DNA of 64,000 nt, from positions 67,438 to 131,437 of the forward strand of contig NW_020170391.1 in assembly GCF_000524195.1 (NCBI RefSeq), given 5' to 3'. The translations under genes were made by a program, and so were the position numbers. The notes under the pieces were generated by a model, which was given only the letters and a program-made list of their open reading frames with translations, had not been told where the DNA came from and made no database searches. Source of the stretch: Echinococcus granulosus (taxonomy: Eukaryota; Platyhelminthes; Cestoda; Cyclophyllidea; Taeniidae). This document shows positions 33,171 through 49,100 of the stretch, in pieces. The first letter of the stretch is position 1; every line of letters starts with the position of its first letter.

Positions 33171-34335
33171 CGGGCATCTACCCATCTAACGCCCTTCTCC
33201 AGGTAGCACTGCGATGCATGTGCCCACAAGCACTTTGTATTCTATTTGGATTTGTACATTTGCCTCAATTATACCTTTTTCCCTTGCATACTTTTGGCAC
33301 TTGCTCTAAACCTCCGGAGGTATAGTGTCGGAAATGTGGAAGCGCCTTACATCAACCGAGGTGGTACATTTTGGCTTGAGGAATGCGGAAATTCAAATCA
33401 TTTCAAAAATTATAGCTTTATGCGGCTTTCGAGGTGTGAGAACTTTTTCGACTTACGGAGAAAAAAGTGACCTCACGAAAAAGGCGATTCGACTACGCGA
33501 TCACTAGATGTACTATCATAGTGACATAATGAACAAATTACGGAGTGTATCTCGATCTTTTTTTGATGGGTCACTGATTCGGTATTCTTGTCCATGAACG
33601 CAAGGGTTGGCACAGTCTAAGCAGAACCCGGCAGACCGATTGCGTGTTAGCAGAAATGACTTTTCGCTAGGCTAGAGAGCTATTAAATTGTGGTGCACCA
33701 GCCTGGCACTCATGTAGCCGAGGCACCTGAAGCCACTTAGTTGCATTCATACGGCGTCAGTGAGCTCCAGTGGGTGCCAACACTGACAATCGCCCTTTTA
33801 CATGGAGCGATGAGAGAGGAAGGGCATGACTCAAGTGTGAATTCATGGGCTCTAGCAGGAGAGCGTGCCCCGCCCTGCTTTTACCAGTGGCTTTGTCAGA
33901 ATCAAAGAATAGTGATTGCAGACTTGGAATGAGGAATATTCCTTGTACAGGTAAAATCAGTCCTTCCAAGCAGGACAAGACACCAATGCACGAAAACAGT
34001 GGCAGCAGGTCATCCGATTCCTTAATTCAAGACATGATAGATCCAAGGCTAATTAAGCAATTTATTGCGTCGTACGTCCTCTTGAAGGCTTTTTAACCTG
34101 TAACAATTGAGCGACAAGTAAATCACATCTAACCCAACTAAACGGTTTAACATAGGTAATCACTGCTACCGCTCAATTTCAAAATTAACTCGAAAATCAT
34201 GATCTCGATGGGCTTTTTATCACAAGGTTAATATTACTCAAATGGTAAAATTCCATCTACAAAAACTGAAATACAATTTTCTACGATAAAAAGGTAAGAA
34301 ATGATATATCCGATGGGTGTAAGTAGTTATGTGGG
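33171..34335. other. Convergent intergenic region between SLC39A9 and AARS2
   Basis: This 1.2 kb region separates two stop codons. I see no canonical AATAAA close to either gene in the expected orientation, and no copy of the dispersed repeat. It contains the 3' untranslated regions of both genes and otherwise nothing that I recognise. Confidence 0.55.
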
Positions 34336-37300
34336 TCATGATGCGGCGGTCAAGTGCACTAGTTTATCAAAGTAGGGCTTCCAGTCGCGCTGGCGTTGAT
34401 CCCTGAGAGAGAAGAGTCGCACGACTGCAAAGTGATCTGCGCCAACGCCCAAACTTTCCTTTCTGAAGTCCTCCACGCGAATGCTTAGGTTACGGTTACC
34501 GAAATCTAACCGTCCCGTCGTTGCTGTCGCCCACTCAACTGCCTTTCCTTTAGCCTACAGTACATACCAATGTAATCACGAAAGCAGTCGCGATTCGTTT
34601 GCTTAAGTTACCTTTCATATTTAAAAATTTTAGAATTTTTAAAGTTATCATTAGTGAAAATTCCAGTGATATGACTATACCTCGGGGTGGTAGAAAACAG
34701 CCAATCCCCTTTGATAAAGAACAATTGGTGTCTTAGGTGAGAGATGTAGAATAGAAAGGGCTAGCTGAAAAAAGGGAAAAATTGAAAGTTAAATTGAGCT
34801 GCATGGACATCCAGACAAAGATAACAACATTCGAGTTCCCAAAAGAGCAATCTGACGAATTTTGATGTCACAAGCTAAGTTGATTGTGAGATCCAGATTT
34901 ATGATTGACGATAATTAAGACTAAAAATACACACCTTTTCGAAATTGCTAATATTGAAGGCTCCAAAGAAAGCAGAGCTTTTACCGCCAGTTTGGCCCCC
35001 TTTGAAAAGGCGCTCGAGTTGTGCGATCATGAGGGGGTCCACGTGGGCAGGGATGGAGGCGCAGTCCCGCATGGAGTCCTTGATACCTCCAAGCAGAGCC
35101 GATAAACGCTTCTGACAACGCGTCAGAGCACTGCGGTGAAGGTACGACAGGTTCTCCTCCAGCCCACCCAAGACCAAATCCACTTGCGACATGAGAGCGA
35201 TGAGGCGCTCGGCGCAGTCAAGAAGCCGAGGTATTGAGCCCTTCGCCTCTTGACTATCTGTTTTAAGGGCCTCCGATTCGGTAGATATTTGCGAAAGCAT
35301 ACGTTCTCCATAGTCTCTTGACCTAGCTGCGCTCTCTCCCGATATAGCCACAAACTACAGGGCGATGGAAATGAAATTGTTAACTGATGAATGTCGGAAA
35401 CTGCTTGGGGAGTGAATATTATTAAGCTGATAATAAACAAGGATGACAGCTTTGGGAAGACCCCACTGTAAATGACAAACGTTGTTCCAGCATAACTATT
35501 CAGAAGATAAAAAGTGCAGAATTAATGGGCATAAATGATGAGCTTTGAATTAGCAGAATATAAAGAAACTCAAACAGATAGGGTGAATAAAGTGGTAAAT
35601 TTGATAATGACACCCTATTTAGGACAGACAACTTTGCGACAACAAGAAATACCATAATTGTAGAATTAAGTGCGCATCTGAGTAGAACGAAAATTGGTAA
35701 ATAAGACAAAGTTTACAACGAGAAAGGTGAACATTCACGGGATATCTAGGAGCCAAAAAAGCATCTACATTCAAAAGACATCAGCAGAACACAGGGAATA
35801 AAAAGAAGGCTGCAAACCTTCTTGATTGATTGGTTGCGGCACTGCAGTCCAACAATGATAACATCCACAAGATCCTCTATCTGGCGTAGATGCGTCCCTC
35901 CACACAACTCGGCCGAGTAAAAAGCCGAAGGACCGTTGCTTTTTTCTTCGATTGTCTCCATGTCGCCTCCAACGCAAACCACACGAACTGTCGGAGGGTA
36001 AATCTCCCAAGTGAACCGCTTTACATATGGTTTCTGCACAATATGAAAACATTTAAAATCACCGTTATTGTCGGGCATGTACTAATTTTTGGTCCATGAC
36101 AATTGATTGATAGCACAAACCTCAAAACAGGAAGTTTTACGTAGCTCAATGCGAAGATGTAAGTAAATAGCACCAAGAAATGGAAATTTCTCATTCAATT
36201 ATTAAAATTTTTAAATTACTACAAAAATTAAAAGTGGGAAAATAACGCACTTCGGCGCAACCATCAAGAACGTGCTTTAAAATTTTTCCCAAATCGAGTT
36301 AATAAAAAAGGGAACTTTTAACAAAAAATTATGAAACAAATGTATATCAATACATTCAAAGGTCTAGTTTTTGATACTGCCAATTATAGTTGATCTTTAC
36401 CAAATCATTCAACATTACGCCCTACTCCTATTTATCCTATATTTGGAGGCCAGACAAACGAAAAGCAGATGAAATTTGCGAGACCTTGCAAAAAATTAGC
36501 AAAGAGCCAACTTTTCATATGTACTACATTCGATAGAGATTACATGGTTGGACTAACGAATGAAGAATTAATTAAGAGAGAAACCACCTCAGTAACTTGT
36601 TCCAGTTCAACTTCCTGGCAAACAATTGGCAATTTGGCCTCAATCGCAGCGCGACAGCGCGCCTGAACATTTTCAACGAGTGTCTCCAATTTCTCCGGCG
36701 TTTCAATAAGGGTAAGATAAACCGAGCAGCGATCAGGCTCTACATGCCCTCCATGATGAAAAGTGGGCTGTTGGCTGGGACTTGCTTGCTCGGTACTTCT
36801 ACTGGGAAACTCTATTGAGGCTAACTCATCTTCGAATGCCCAATGCAAGAGATGCTGTGCCGTGTGGCTTCTCATTATTCTGAAACGGCGATCCTGAAAA
36901 GTGATTACGACTGCTTATATTGAAGAAAAAAGATTCAACAATGTTTCAAAGGCATCAAGAGGATGTAATAAAATCTGGAGAGCTAGGTAAACCACCAAAA
37001 GGTTAATGAATGCTAGATTATCTGGAATATTAGACTAAGCAACTAGTTATTTGGTAGGGTACACTTCATGATATGACTGCTTGCATTTTCTTTTTTCTGA
37101 TTTGAATATAAATTCCAATAAAGTTAAAATGCGGTGCTTTAATGGTGAAAGAGCCACAACAGAAAAAAGGTCAGATGAAAAGAAACTCGAATAGGAGACA
37201 CGGTTGGATAGAAGCACCTACCGAATCTGGACAAAGGTAGAGCGAATCTGTTGGAATGTTCCCTTCAACAAAATCACCGGGTGTCACCCAATGAATCACC

Positions 37301-40300
37301 CAACCATCACTGGATAAAGCTGAGTTGTTTTCAAATATCTTCTCAGTATATAGCACACTAAATAAGGGTTTCTACAAGGAAAAAATGCTTGAGCAGTATA
37401 GTTTGAGGCAAAATAACGAACTGACGACAAGATTCAACATCATTCTGAATCCATACTTGATTTGTCGTCGCCTTAATAACCCCAACATCACTGATTTGTC
37501 CCCCACAAGGACTAAAAAAGTTGGATTGGTCAAAAACCAATCCTAGTCGCTTTCCGTCTGAATGGTGCGAGGAGAGAACCTTGGTAAAATGCATGGGGTC
37601 GATCACCACCTGAAGATTATCGGAGTCACCATGAATGAGAGCAACCAGTTTCGCCTTCAGTGGAGGGACTTCTAGAATATCGGAAGATTCTACTTATCGA
37701 AATGGATGAGTAACAAACATGCAGTAAAACAAAATTCGGTTTACAATGTGTACCTCAAATGTGCAGGTTCGTCGAAACCATCACGAAATGCCAAGCCGCG
37801 ATAATGTCCAAATTAAGAATAAAGAACACGACTTGAAAATGTCATTTTGAACCAAGTACTACCGTATTGCTCCTTACCACACAACATTAATGGAGGCAAA
37901 AATTCAAGATTCAACTAAGAAGCAACCATCCCAGAGACCTCCTAAGATAATTTCAGAAATCTAGCGAAAAAGGCACTGAAATATGCAAGTGGTCTGCAAC
38001 GAAAGTGTCCTAGAAAGTATTTCACCACTTGAAAATATTTTATGAAAAAATACATTATTTCGCATTCAATGCGCGGCTAAAAGGTGTGGTAACAACATTG
38101 AGAATATTTAAATTTGAAAGCGAATTAAACCACGTAACGGCTATGAAGAAACGACCTTCGGAAAGACAACATGGTTTGGAAGGGTACACACAGCACACCT
38201 TTTAATAAAACCATAAGAAGTTACAAATCGATCCACAGACTAATTTATCAGCACTTAATAAAAATCATTATACGTTGAACCTATAACAACCCTTTCCAAG
38301 GAAGCACAAAATGAAATGGCCATTGTCCCGATATGTAATCCACATATTTTTAATTTAGCTTTTATACAAAAAAACTACTCAGCTTTTACCATTCATCAGG
38401 TGTAGAAGCATTCTGCGTGATAATGTCTCCACTTTGACCCTAATACCTTCATTTAATCGCATCTCAGTCCACAAAAAAGTACCGTATAACGTTGCATTGT
38501 ATCAGTATGATGAGTGATATTGATGGAATAGAAGAGACAAAAAGGCTTCCTGTGCTACCGCATGTGCGCAAAATGCAAGTTAACTACCTGAATTCGACTT
38601 ACCGTAAGTGTATGATGAGCCGCAGCCGGGTGATGAAGATGTCGCTCGAAGCACCCGTTCAATTTGGTATTTGTTGTGATCCTGAGTAGTAAGGAGGCCC
38701 TTGAGGAGCGTGCGCAGCCGGTTAAGGTTGCCCACCGATGGCAACGATGAGGGTGGTGCCGATGATCGCCTACCGGGCTTCGGCTGGGGCGGTCCAGATG
38801 GAATCTTTAAACCATACCACCGAGCCTGAGCACAGATCATGTCCCAACTAACCGGTTCTCCATAGCGTCCTATCTGAAGCCCCTCCACTTGCCGATCTGT
38901 GGTCAATACAACAGCAGTAATGATGACCAGCAATGATCCATCAGCTGGCTGGCTCAGAAATGCAAAATTGTCTTTACTGTTTGGCATACTAGATCCGATG
39001 TCTTGATCAGAACACGAGGCCGATTTCTACCTTCATCACCGTATGCAAATTTACACATTAAACGCACATGTAGATAAACGAAATGACAGATAGGGCCAAA
39101 GCAATAAATTGAGTAACTAGGTGAAGTCCGATTAAAATGCCTCTTTTTTAACAAAAAAAAATGATACTACCTGACAACGAACCCAATTCGTCAGCGTCAC
39201 GAAGGCAGTTGTTGAAAGCGTCTTCAAGCTTACTGAGTCGAGGAATAAATCGGTTCACTTCCTTTTTAATAACGTCACTTATCTATGCAATTAAAACATA
39301 ATATTTATAAAACGATAAATACTTGATATTTACGAAATTTCAACGGATTCAAAGCACCTGTTCTGTAGAAAGAACTGGTGCAGAGGGACGAGCTAAAGGG
39401 CCTTCGATGTCGGGTGGGAATTGAGCAGCGGGAGGAATTTGAGTAATGACGCGTTGTAAAAGAGACGGTTTTGTAACGGAGTCAAGACCAGTGAGAACGG
39501 CGGCTCGGGTGGCCCGACAGACGAGATGACGCAGCTTCAATCCCACACCCTGTCTGCCCGGCAGCAGACCATCCCGCAGGGCAAGGCTAAGAGCTCGACT
39601 GTGATCCGCTACAAGCCGGTAAGCCACGTCACGGTGTAGAGTCTCGTAGTCTATCGGAGTTGCGCTTGTCCCAGTCGAATGAGTCGTTTCAGCCTATATC
39701 GCATAAAGGAAAAATGAGTAGCATATTCCTCGTTCAATGCAGTAGATAAATACGCTGAGATCTCGAAATTGGAGGATAGTTTGATTTACTCGTTATGGAC
39801 GCTGAAAAAATAACGCAAATACAGGGGCTTGAACTCACTTGCACCACAGATGTCACAGAACTAAAGTAGACATATTCTCACCTACTCAAGACGTTATTAG
39901 CAGATGTGTGATTTCGACACAGCGGTAAGCAGTGTAACTTCATGAAAATTATGTGAATCGGTTAATTATGTAGGAAAGTACACAGAAATGTAGGGAGGAT
40001 GCTATCCCAAAATCGATACTTGAAATAAATGAGGAGTCTAAATCAGTGCTCTACAAATAGTGTGAAAAATTTTGAGGTGAGAATATGCTTAGAACACTCC
40101 AAGTTACCTGTTTACCAGACTCCTTGGAACCAAGGTTAAAGGTACGTAGCAAATTAGAGAGCCTGCTGGGTTTAGTGCGCCTGACAATTGAGGGATCTGA
40201 TTCAGCTTTCCCTTTGCCGGATGATTCCTCTTCTGATTCCACGGGGAGCATGTAGTAACTGCTGTAGGATGGCATTGTATAACCCGTGATCCGCAGCGCC

Positions 40301-42054
40301 TCCGAATGGATAAAGGCCAAGAGAGGCATGAACACATCTGTGTCGTACGTGGTCATTGTACCCTAAAATAAAAAAGGCGTCTATTATATATAATGCTTAC
40401 ACAATAAAAGAACACAAAATATATAAAAGCAAATAACAACAGGGGTTAAAAGGATACAAACCTGCATAACGGAGGCCAGTCGTTCAAGGCCCATACCAGT
40501 GTCAACGGAAAGACAGGAGAGGGGAAGAAGTGTACTCCGAAAATCGGTCTCTTCGACCATCCGATGGGTAATGAAGACACAGTTCCAAAGCTCGACTACT
40601 CGTGCCCCGCCGCTGTTCACCATGCAACGCGCACAATTGAGATCTCTGCGACCGGAAAGTGCGGCGAAGTCCACATGAATCTCCGTCGAGGGACCGCAAA
40701 GGCCGCCTCCACTGGCTTTATCCGCACGCCAGAAGTTCGACTCTGCTCCAAATGCCAATAATTTCTGATCGCTTACACTGTGAAAATTGGTAAACAATGT
40801 AGACGAAGTTCTGAAACCCAAGATTCTTGCGATCATATGCTTGAATACAATAGTACTATGCTTCATTGTCATAAGCTTAAGAATTACATTGTCTTTTCGA
40901 AAATTGAAACCGATGAGAAAAGATGCCGATGGCAAAACGTTCATTTATTTAAGAGACAATGTCATTTGATGTTAAGAGGTATGACTAATGCATTTCACCA
41001 ATAAAGTAATCGTAAGGCAAATGATTTACCCAAGACTAAGCCATATGTCTCGAGTCTCATCATCAGCGGGTAGGCCGAGCGCATCACTGCCGCCAAAGTA
41101 GGTGACGTAAAGGCACGACGAGGGTAAACCGAGGACTCCTGTCAGAAATCGCCACATCTGACGACAGGCGACTTCCTAAGGAAGGCCAGAACCACAATGG
41201 ATAAGCCTGTTTTCAAAACGCCTAATATTGTGGGCGAGAAGCATACCTTTCCATAGGAGCCGAATGACCAATTTCCAAGCATTTCAAACATCGTATGGTG
41301 AGAAGTATCGTACCCTACCTCATTTAGATCACCATGGCGGCCGCCAATGCGAATGCAGGGCTGTGAGTTTGCTGCCTTGTTAAGACAGAAGAATTCCGAG
41401 CCGTGGCTACCATTACCTTCCCGGCTCCTCATAAATAAGGGCTTAAACTGACTCATACCTTTGGGGATAAAAACCGTTTAGGAAAACATGATATACTCAG
41501 AAAAGATTATCAAACTATCTTCTAACAACTTGGATAAACGACTCAGGAATCATCTTGGCTCAACCAAAAACAGGAGTTTGCAAATTACCATGCACAGATA
41601 CAACTAAAAGCCGCAAAATAGGATGGGCACACTATTCATCATACAAATTTTCCTAAGCAGTATTTTTCACTATTTTCTTAGCTATGGTCAAAGCAAAGGT
41701 CATTACGGTTACGAACTTATACACCAATAATTTCTGCAAATCTTGTAAACCTATGAAAAGAAATGAGTGCTGGAATAGCGTACCGGCATTGACAAAATAG
41801 GCACCTTCTTGATGTCTAGGATAGACTGACGAGGGAGCGACTAAGGCGTGACCCCTATCCCTGAAGAAAGACAGAAATTCCGCACGAATATCATTTGAAG
41901 TAGTGACAGAGAGATTCATCGAAGAGGCAAGGGGCACTCTACGGGAAAATGGCACCTTGTTATCAACTCCACATTCTCCATAGGCAGTTGGCCGCCCATA
42001 GCTAGGAAAGGTGGCATGATATCGTACGCCACGCCAAAAAACAAACGACCTCAT
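34336..42054 (-). CDS. AARS2: Alanyl-tRNA synthetase, mitochondrial type (AARS2-like)
   Basis: Charges tRNA-Ala. Fifteen exons (minus) join to about 1215 codons: 42054-41784, 41458-41247, 41175-41030, 40777-40462, 40362-40108, 39693-39358, 39282-39171, 38971-38603, 37671-37422, 37357-37222, 36893-36588, 36033-35818, 35354-34935, 34764-34681, 34554-34336. Residues 1-50 are basic and Ser/Thr-rich with few acids, a likely mitochondrial presequence; Met46 could be a second start. The class II core shows AEFLSFFRDRGH, VNAGMSQFKPLF, DTSHHTMFEMLGNWSFG and VDTGMGLERL. The editing domain carries HTAQH (811-815) and CGGTH (947-951), which bind zinc. The C-terminal part matches AARS2. It is longer than human AARS2 (985) because of polar inserts near 345-400 and 600-670. 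Exon 8's acceptor and exon 11's donor (36588 or 36585) are least certain. Confidence 0.9.
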
Positions 42055-44215
42055 GTCCAGAACTGCAACTCAAAAAAGTGCAAAAAAGGACATTTAGTCA
42101 GGGTTAGCAGCAGATTAAAATAGGAAATAAGACAAAGTATTTCACTCTGACCCCACATGGGAATGACACAACAAAGAGCAATAAAGTTGGGTAACAACAG
42201 CATGAAAAAGCATATCACCAAGACAAGTCGGACTAAACTAATGGCGAGAATATCTACAGTCAATACAATAAGGTTGATAACCAATCGTGAACCACATCAT
42301 ACCCGGGAGAACCAAGACAGCAACGATATACTGCTGCAAACGTGGTTTAAAAGAACGCGCCAACTAGGCTGCAGGTATGAAGAGAAAGTGTCATATGACG
42401 TAAAAAAAAAATAAACAAAAATACGCACATGTTACTGGCCTAGATAGTAATCCTAAGAATTCACCTGATCTAGTATTCGCTGAAATTTGGGCAGCACAAT
42501 GATTGGCATTAACAATTAAAAATGAAGAAAAGATTATCAACTCGAAAACCGCATATTACTTCGTCCAACGATATAGTTGCTTTGCAAATAAAGATTGTTT
42601 ATTATTTTACAGGAGGTACACTACTATGCGCTCAGAGAAATTGATGTGGTATACGGGATTCAGTATTCAACTGAACATTCGCCTAAAGGTCTTACTGTAG
42701 CACGTTCCTCACTTACCTTTTCTTTGCTAAACTTCAATGTAATACGATAGTGGTTTATCCCTCGGTTTTGGTGAGGCGCAACTTTTGTACTTCGAATTAG
42801 CCCCCCTGTACGTCGCTGGGTGGGCTGGCCTTTTGGGCCATACCAATAGCCCAGACACCTTCTCCGTGCTGAATACACATATTCTGCCTGAGTATTGTGT
42901 CTTCTTTCGTCTTAAGGGAGTCTCGGGAAGCTACATTCAACACTTCAAATAAGGAGGCTAGGCATATCACAATTCTGCGTTCCCTTGTTTTTGATTTGTG
43001 CAGTCCATCCATCACTTATTTTATCGACTTACCAACCATCTTTTTTTCCCTCTATGCTCAGCTATCAAAATTCAGTTGAAACAGGAAAAGTTAGGAGAGT
43101 TACTGCTTGTTTGCAAGGGTATCAATTAATGCCTATGTTCTTTTAATGTACCTTTCAGTGAGGAGTCAATAAGAAAATACGGATCTCGCGACGGGATCGT
43201 GCTCTCCTGTGCCTAGTGACTGCGTTGTGCTTTCCCTCTCGATTTTTCCCTCTTTAATAAATATATTTAACTTGAGTCAATCGGGCTCTTTTAAGAACGC
43301 CAGCAGCAGGGAAGTGGGGACTGATGAGTCCCGTCCTACAATCAGCCTAATGCAAACATTAAAAATAGGTGGTAATAATTATTGATAGTTATAACCTAAC
43401 TGTGCTCTGGCTGTTGTTACCGTTTTTGTAACCCATGTGAGTGCATGTACACGTGAAGCCTATGGCCAAAAGTGCTTACAAATTAACATTTGCGGCTTAG
43501 ATACTTCTTTTCTCCTGTTTTCTGGGGCAAATTTCAGTCATGCTAAGTAAGGCATATATATTTTATTATTGCAGTATACCGAATATTCTCCTTAGTCCAA
43601 ACAATCCCAAATACAGTAGACGGCAGTTTAGTTCATGTAGAAAAGCATACATAGAGTAGCGAAGCTACTGCCGTGGCCAAAGTTCCATGTTACTATGCAA
43701 GGGCACATCCCACAAAGACCAATTTGTCTGTAAATTTAATTAGAGATTTTAAAAATCGAGTTACTCTTCAATAAAGCGACTGCACTTTCATTCCTTTAAA
43801 CGTTGAATAGGCTGTAACTCCCGATATTTTACTTTTGCAAAAGTAAATTGTTTTCTAAGTACACAAAATGATATGTTCGCGACAATAGCATATATTTGAC
43901 ATATGGTGAACGAATTATAAGGAGCGCCATTCGAAATTAGCTGAATATCTCGTGTGAACATGTAGGTCATTTGTCGATCAAATGCACCCGACATATTGTC
44001 ACTTACATCTTTTAGGACTTATTTGCCAATTTATTTGTGTGGCATTACAAGTTCTGCATAGTTTTGGGTGCATTAGTGTGTAGTCAATTTTGCTCTACAG
44101 TCCTATGCCTTGCTCACATATCCCTGAAATTTTTCAGGGTCATATTTGATTGGTTGGTTGTTACGCTTGTCCTATTTTTAGCCACTGGTGATCTTCGTAC
44201 TCTGTTACGATTGGG
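42055..44215. other. Divergent intergenic region between AARS2 and PSMC6
   Basis: This 2.2 kb region holds both promoters and one dispersed repeat copy (42740-42938). An ATTGG (CCAAT on the minus strand) at 44149-44153 lies about 65 bases before the PSMC6 start. A segment at 43316-43331 forms a perfect 5-bp stem around a TGATGA loop but lacks the rest of a hammerhead ribozyme. No further gene is visible. Confidence 0.5.
42740..42938 (+). repeat. Dispersed SINE-like repeat, copy 4 (well preserved)
   Basis: It starts AATACGATAGTGGTTTATCC, continues CTCGGTTTTGGTGAGGCGC, has the central GCTGGGTGGGCTGGCC and GGGCCATACCAATAGCCC, then CTTCTCCGTGCTGAATACAC, ATTCTGCCTGAGTATTGTG, and ends GGAGTCTCGGGAAGCTACAT. 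It is close to copies 6 and 7 and differs from copies 5, 8 and 9 in the first third, so at least two subfamilies exist. Confidence 0.8.
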
Positions 44216-46195
<1,980 letters not shown>

Positions 46196-49100
46196 TCTTT
46201 GTGCAGTTGTGTACCTCCGTTTTCTCGTACACTATCGCAAATTTTCAATATCACTTTCTTTTACATCTACGGCCCATCTGTTGACTCTGGTGTTTTTCTT
46301 GTACGATCCTTTCACTTCCGAAGTGATCGTGAATCGCTTTCACCGGTTGAAGAATTGGAACAGTGAGGTTGCCATGTTTATTATGATAGACTATATCGAA
46401 TGGTACACATCTAAAATTTGGACTAAGCAGAAAGTTAAAACTCGAGTCTTTTTGAAATCGAAACCGGAGGAAAGTCCCTTCCTCAAATCCTAATACACAG
46501 TGTTTGGTGCTAGAATTTGAAGGATTTGACTTTGTAAGGGCTCATGAATTCTCTGTGATTATTGGGCTTTGCTGGGAATCGCATTCATCGACTCCCAATA
46601 TGTGTGTCCGCGCGCCCAAATGGTGTCACTACTTAGAGGTCATCGGTTAAAGAGGCCTCTTATTCGCATTTGGATGCACGGGGCCGACTCCGGTCGTTTC
46701 ACGCGTGGTGATACGGAGTGTTTGCATCCCTGATGGGATCCCCTGCTTCCTGCACATCGTTCAGGGCGCATTCACCCGAATAACTTGAACTTCAACAAGG
46801 GTGTACGCACACCAGTGAGTTCGTACTCATTAATTCTGTGAAAGAAACAGTTGTTGGTAGGCATTTTCTATTTAAAGTTTGCCATGATTAGGACAAATAA
46901 TCATCTAAAAATTCATCGAGGGAGTTTTGTAAGTTGTATGATGGAAAGTCTTCAGGTTACTACGTTTCCAACCCAATCGTGGATACACTGTAGAGGTTTC
47001 CCAAAACCAAGGTTAAAATGGTGAGAAACTGGATTATTGCTTATTCGGATCTGGAGTACGATACATTCTTGCAGAAACGGAAGTGCAAGATCCTCCTTGA
47101 ATGCGATTCCTTTAAATTTTCAACATAGCGACTGTGTTGCCTTCTGATGCGTGTGCAAATTTTGCTTAGGCCCGAGTAATGCTCGGTCAAACGATCAGGT
47201 GCCCCAGGAACCATTTCCCATGCTGTGGCTTGGCGGTACTGATTAACGTCTGAGAAACTTCGAAAGCTTCTTTATTTTTCTGCAAATTCGGCGCTAAAAG
47301 GACTTTGGTGATGTGAACTAAGATAAAGGGAGTGATAAATAGTGGTGTTTAATGCAATAAAATCGTCCAAACCTCGGATTGCAAACTATTCAAGTTTAAT
47401 AGGTACTAAGAGTGCTTTACATACCAGCTTTTGAATGCATTTATGCAAGTAAAAAAGAAACGTTAACTTCTAGGAAGCTGTCTAAGTGTGATGTCTTTAG
47501 CTCGAGCCATCCTGTTGTATACGTCGAGGATTTGGCAGATGGCACCATTGCGTTAGACTGACTCGAAAATACAGTCGAGCCCGGGTGCCTTTCGCCACGA
47601 GACAGTTAGATCGAACTTGAACCCCAGGCCTGCCAGTTTGCACGTGTCAATGACTGCTTTTCTTGGCTGCCGTACCTCCTCTGCTAGGGGCTCAAGCGAC
47701 ACTTCTCAACGCACTATAGAACGTCTGCACTCATTACTGAAAACCTCGCGAAAAAGGATGCTCACTGGAACTAAGAATAACAACTACTCTGGGCCAAACG
47801 GCACGGAAAGTATTATTTTGGGTAAATAAATCTACAACGTAGATTGCAAAGAGATCGAGCTGCGCCTGCTGCTTGGAACGGAGTAGAAACCGCGGAATTT
47901 GCTCCTGGCTCGTGCAAACCATGAGAACTTGGTGGTTTTTACAGCCTCCCCTCCTCTCATTCCAACGTTTCCTAATAATTACCGACTTTCCATGATTGAC
48001 ATATTTTTGGTTTCAGACTTCATATTTGTTTATCTGCAGTCGCTCTATCGTGTGAGATATGACGCTGAAGTTGTGGAGCCCGAGAGCACGCGCCTTGTTG
48101 GTGAAGGTGGCCATGAACACGACCGATTGAGTATGCGATGTCGAAGAAGAGATTGTCGTATAAACAGCGCGCTTTCGTCGATTTTGGCCTCCCCGGTGTT
48201 AGTTTAGTCGTTGGTTGTCGTAGGCTTAACCTTTCCTCCACGACACCGAGTGCTCCGTGATCTCAACCACAGCTGGAATTATAAGTTTCAACAGGAAAAT
48301 ATGTCGAGTAAAACTTTTCAGATTTTAAAAGTTTGGGTGTTGATTTATTCTGTTTGCAAGCAGCTTACAATGCTATTACTTGTAACAGTCTCGATTTTGG
48401 TACTTCATGCAAAAGTACGTTCGTTCATAATAATAATTTGAAAGATATTGGTCGTGAAGAGGCAACTTGTCAACGAGAATAAAAAGTGCGTACGATTCAC
48501 CTTAATCAAGTCGCTACCAACGACAACCCAAAAATAATGTTGGAAGCATCTTGAAATTGCATTTATTGGAAGAATTCGGACACCATTACCTTCCGTTCCG
48601 AAGCAAGTGCGTCCATGTGTTAAAACGTCGAAAATGTTCTTGCCAAATCTGGACGTGCGAGTTGCAACACCCCTATCACAGACGCATTAACATTGCCAGC
48701 TTCAAGAAGGAGAGGTTGTAAAAAGGAAATACTGTAAGTAAGCAACTCGTGTCGACGTGTTTAAACTATCTTTACTGAAATAACATTCAAGAGCGAAGAA
48801 GGCTTCTAAACTTAGTGTGTTTTCAATATGAGAAGTGTGCTAGTAAAATCTTACGTCAAAATGGCTTTGATCGACTTCCCAGGGTGGTAATAATTTTCTA
48901 AAAAGGAGTTAAACTAAAAAATGCACATGAATTACGGCAAACAAGTATATTATCTCAAGATTTGGGGGATCTCCATTCATACGATCTGTGATTTTACGTC
49001 TTTCAGAAGCTCAGTAATCTATTTTACTGAAATAAATAAAGAAGAATACTCCGGCAAATGCAAACAAAAACATAGCAAATAGACGTTGTGGTGGCGCATA

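Noticed and set aside
43316..43340. Hammerhead-ribozyme-like core CTGATGAGTCCC
   Set aside because: Flatworm elements carry hammerheads with this string, but here the arms flanking the TGATGA pair with each other (GGGAC/GTCCC), and no GAAA segment or third stem follows. At best it is a broken remnant.
46700..46760. Palindromic ATCCCTGATGGGAT as a ribozyme or terminator
   Set aside because: A simple 5-bp stem with a 4-base loop and no further conserved structure; likely chance.
47617..48241. GC-richer region with overlapping open frames, possible LINE fragment
   Set aside because: None of the six translations gave a motif I could defend; only the composition differs from the surroundings.
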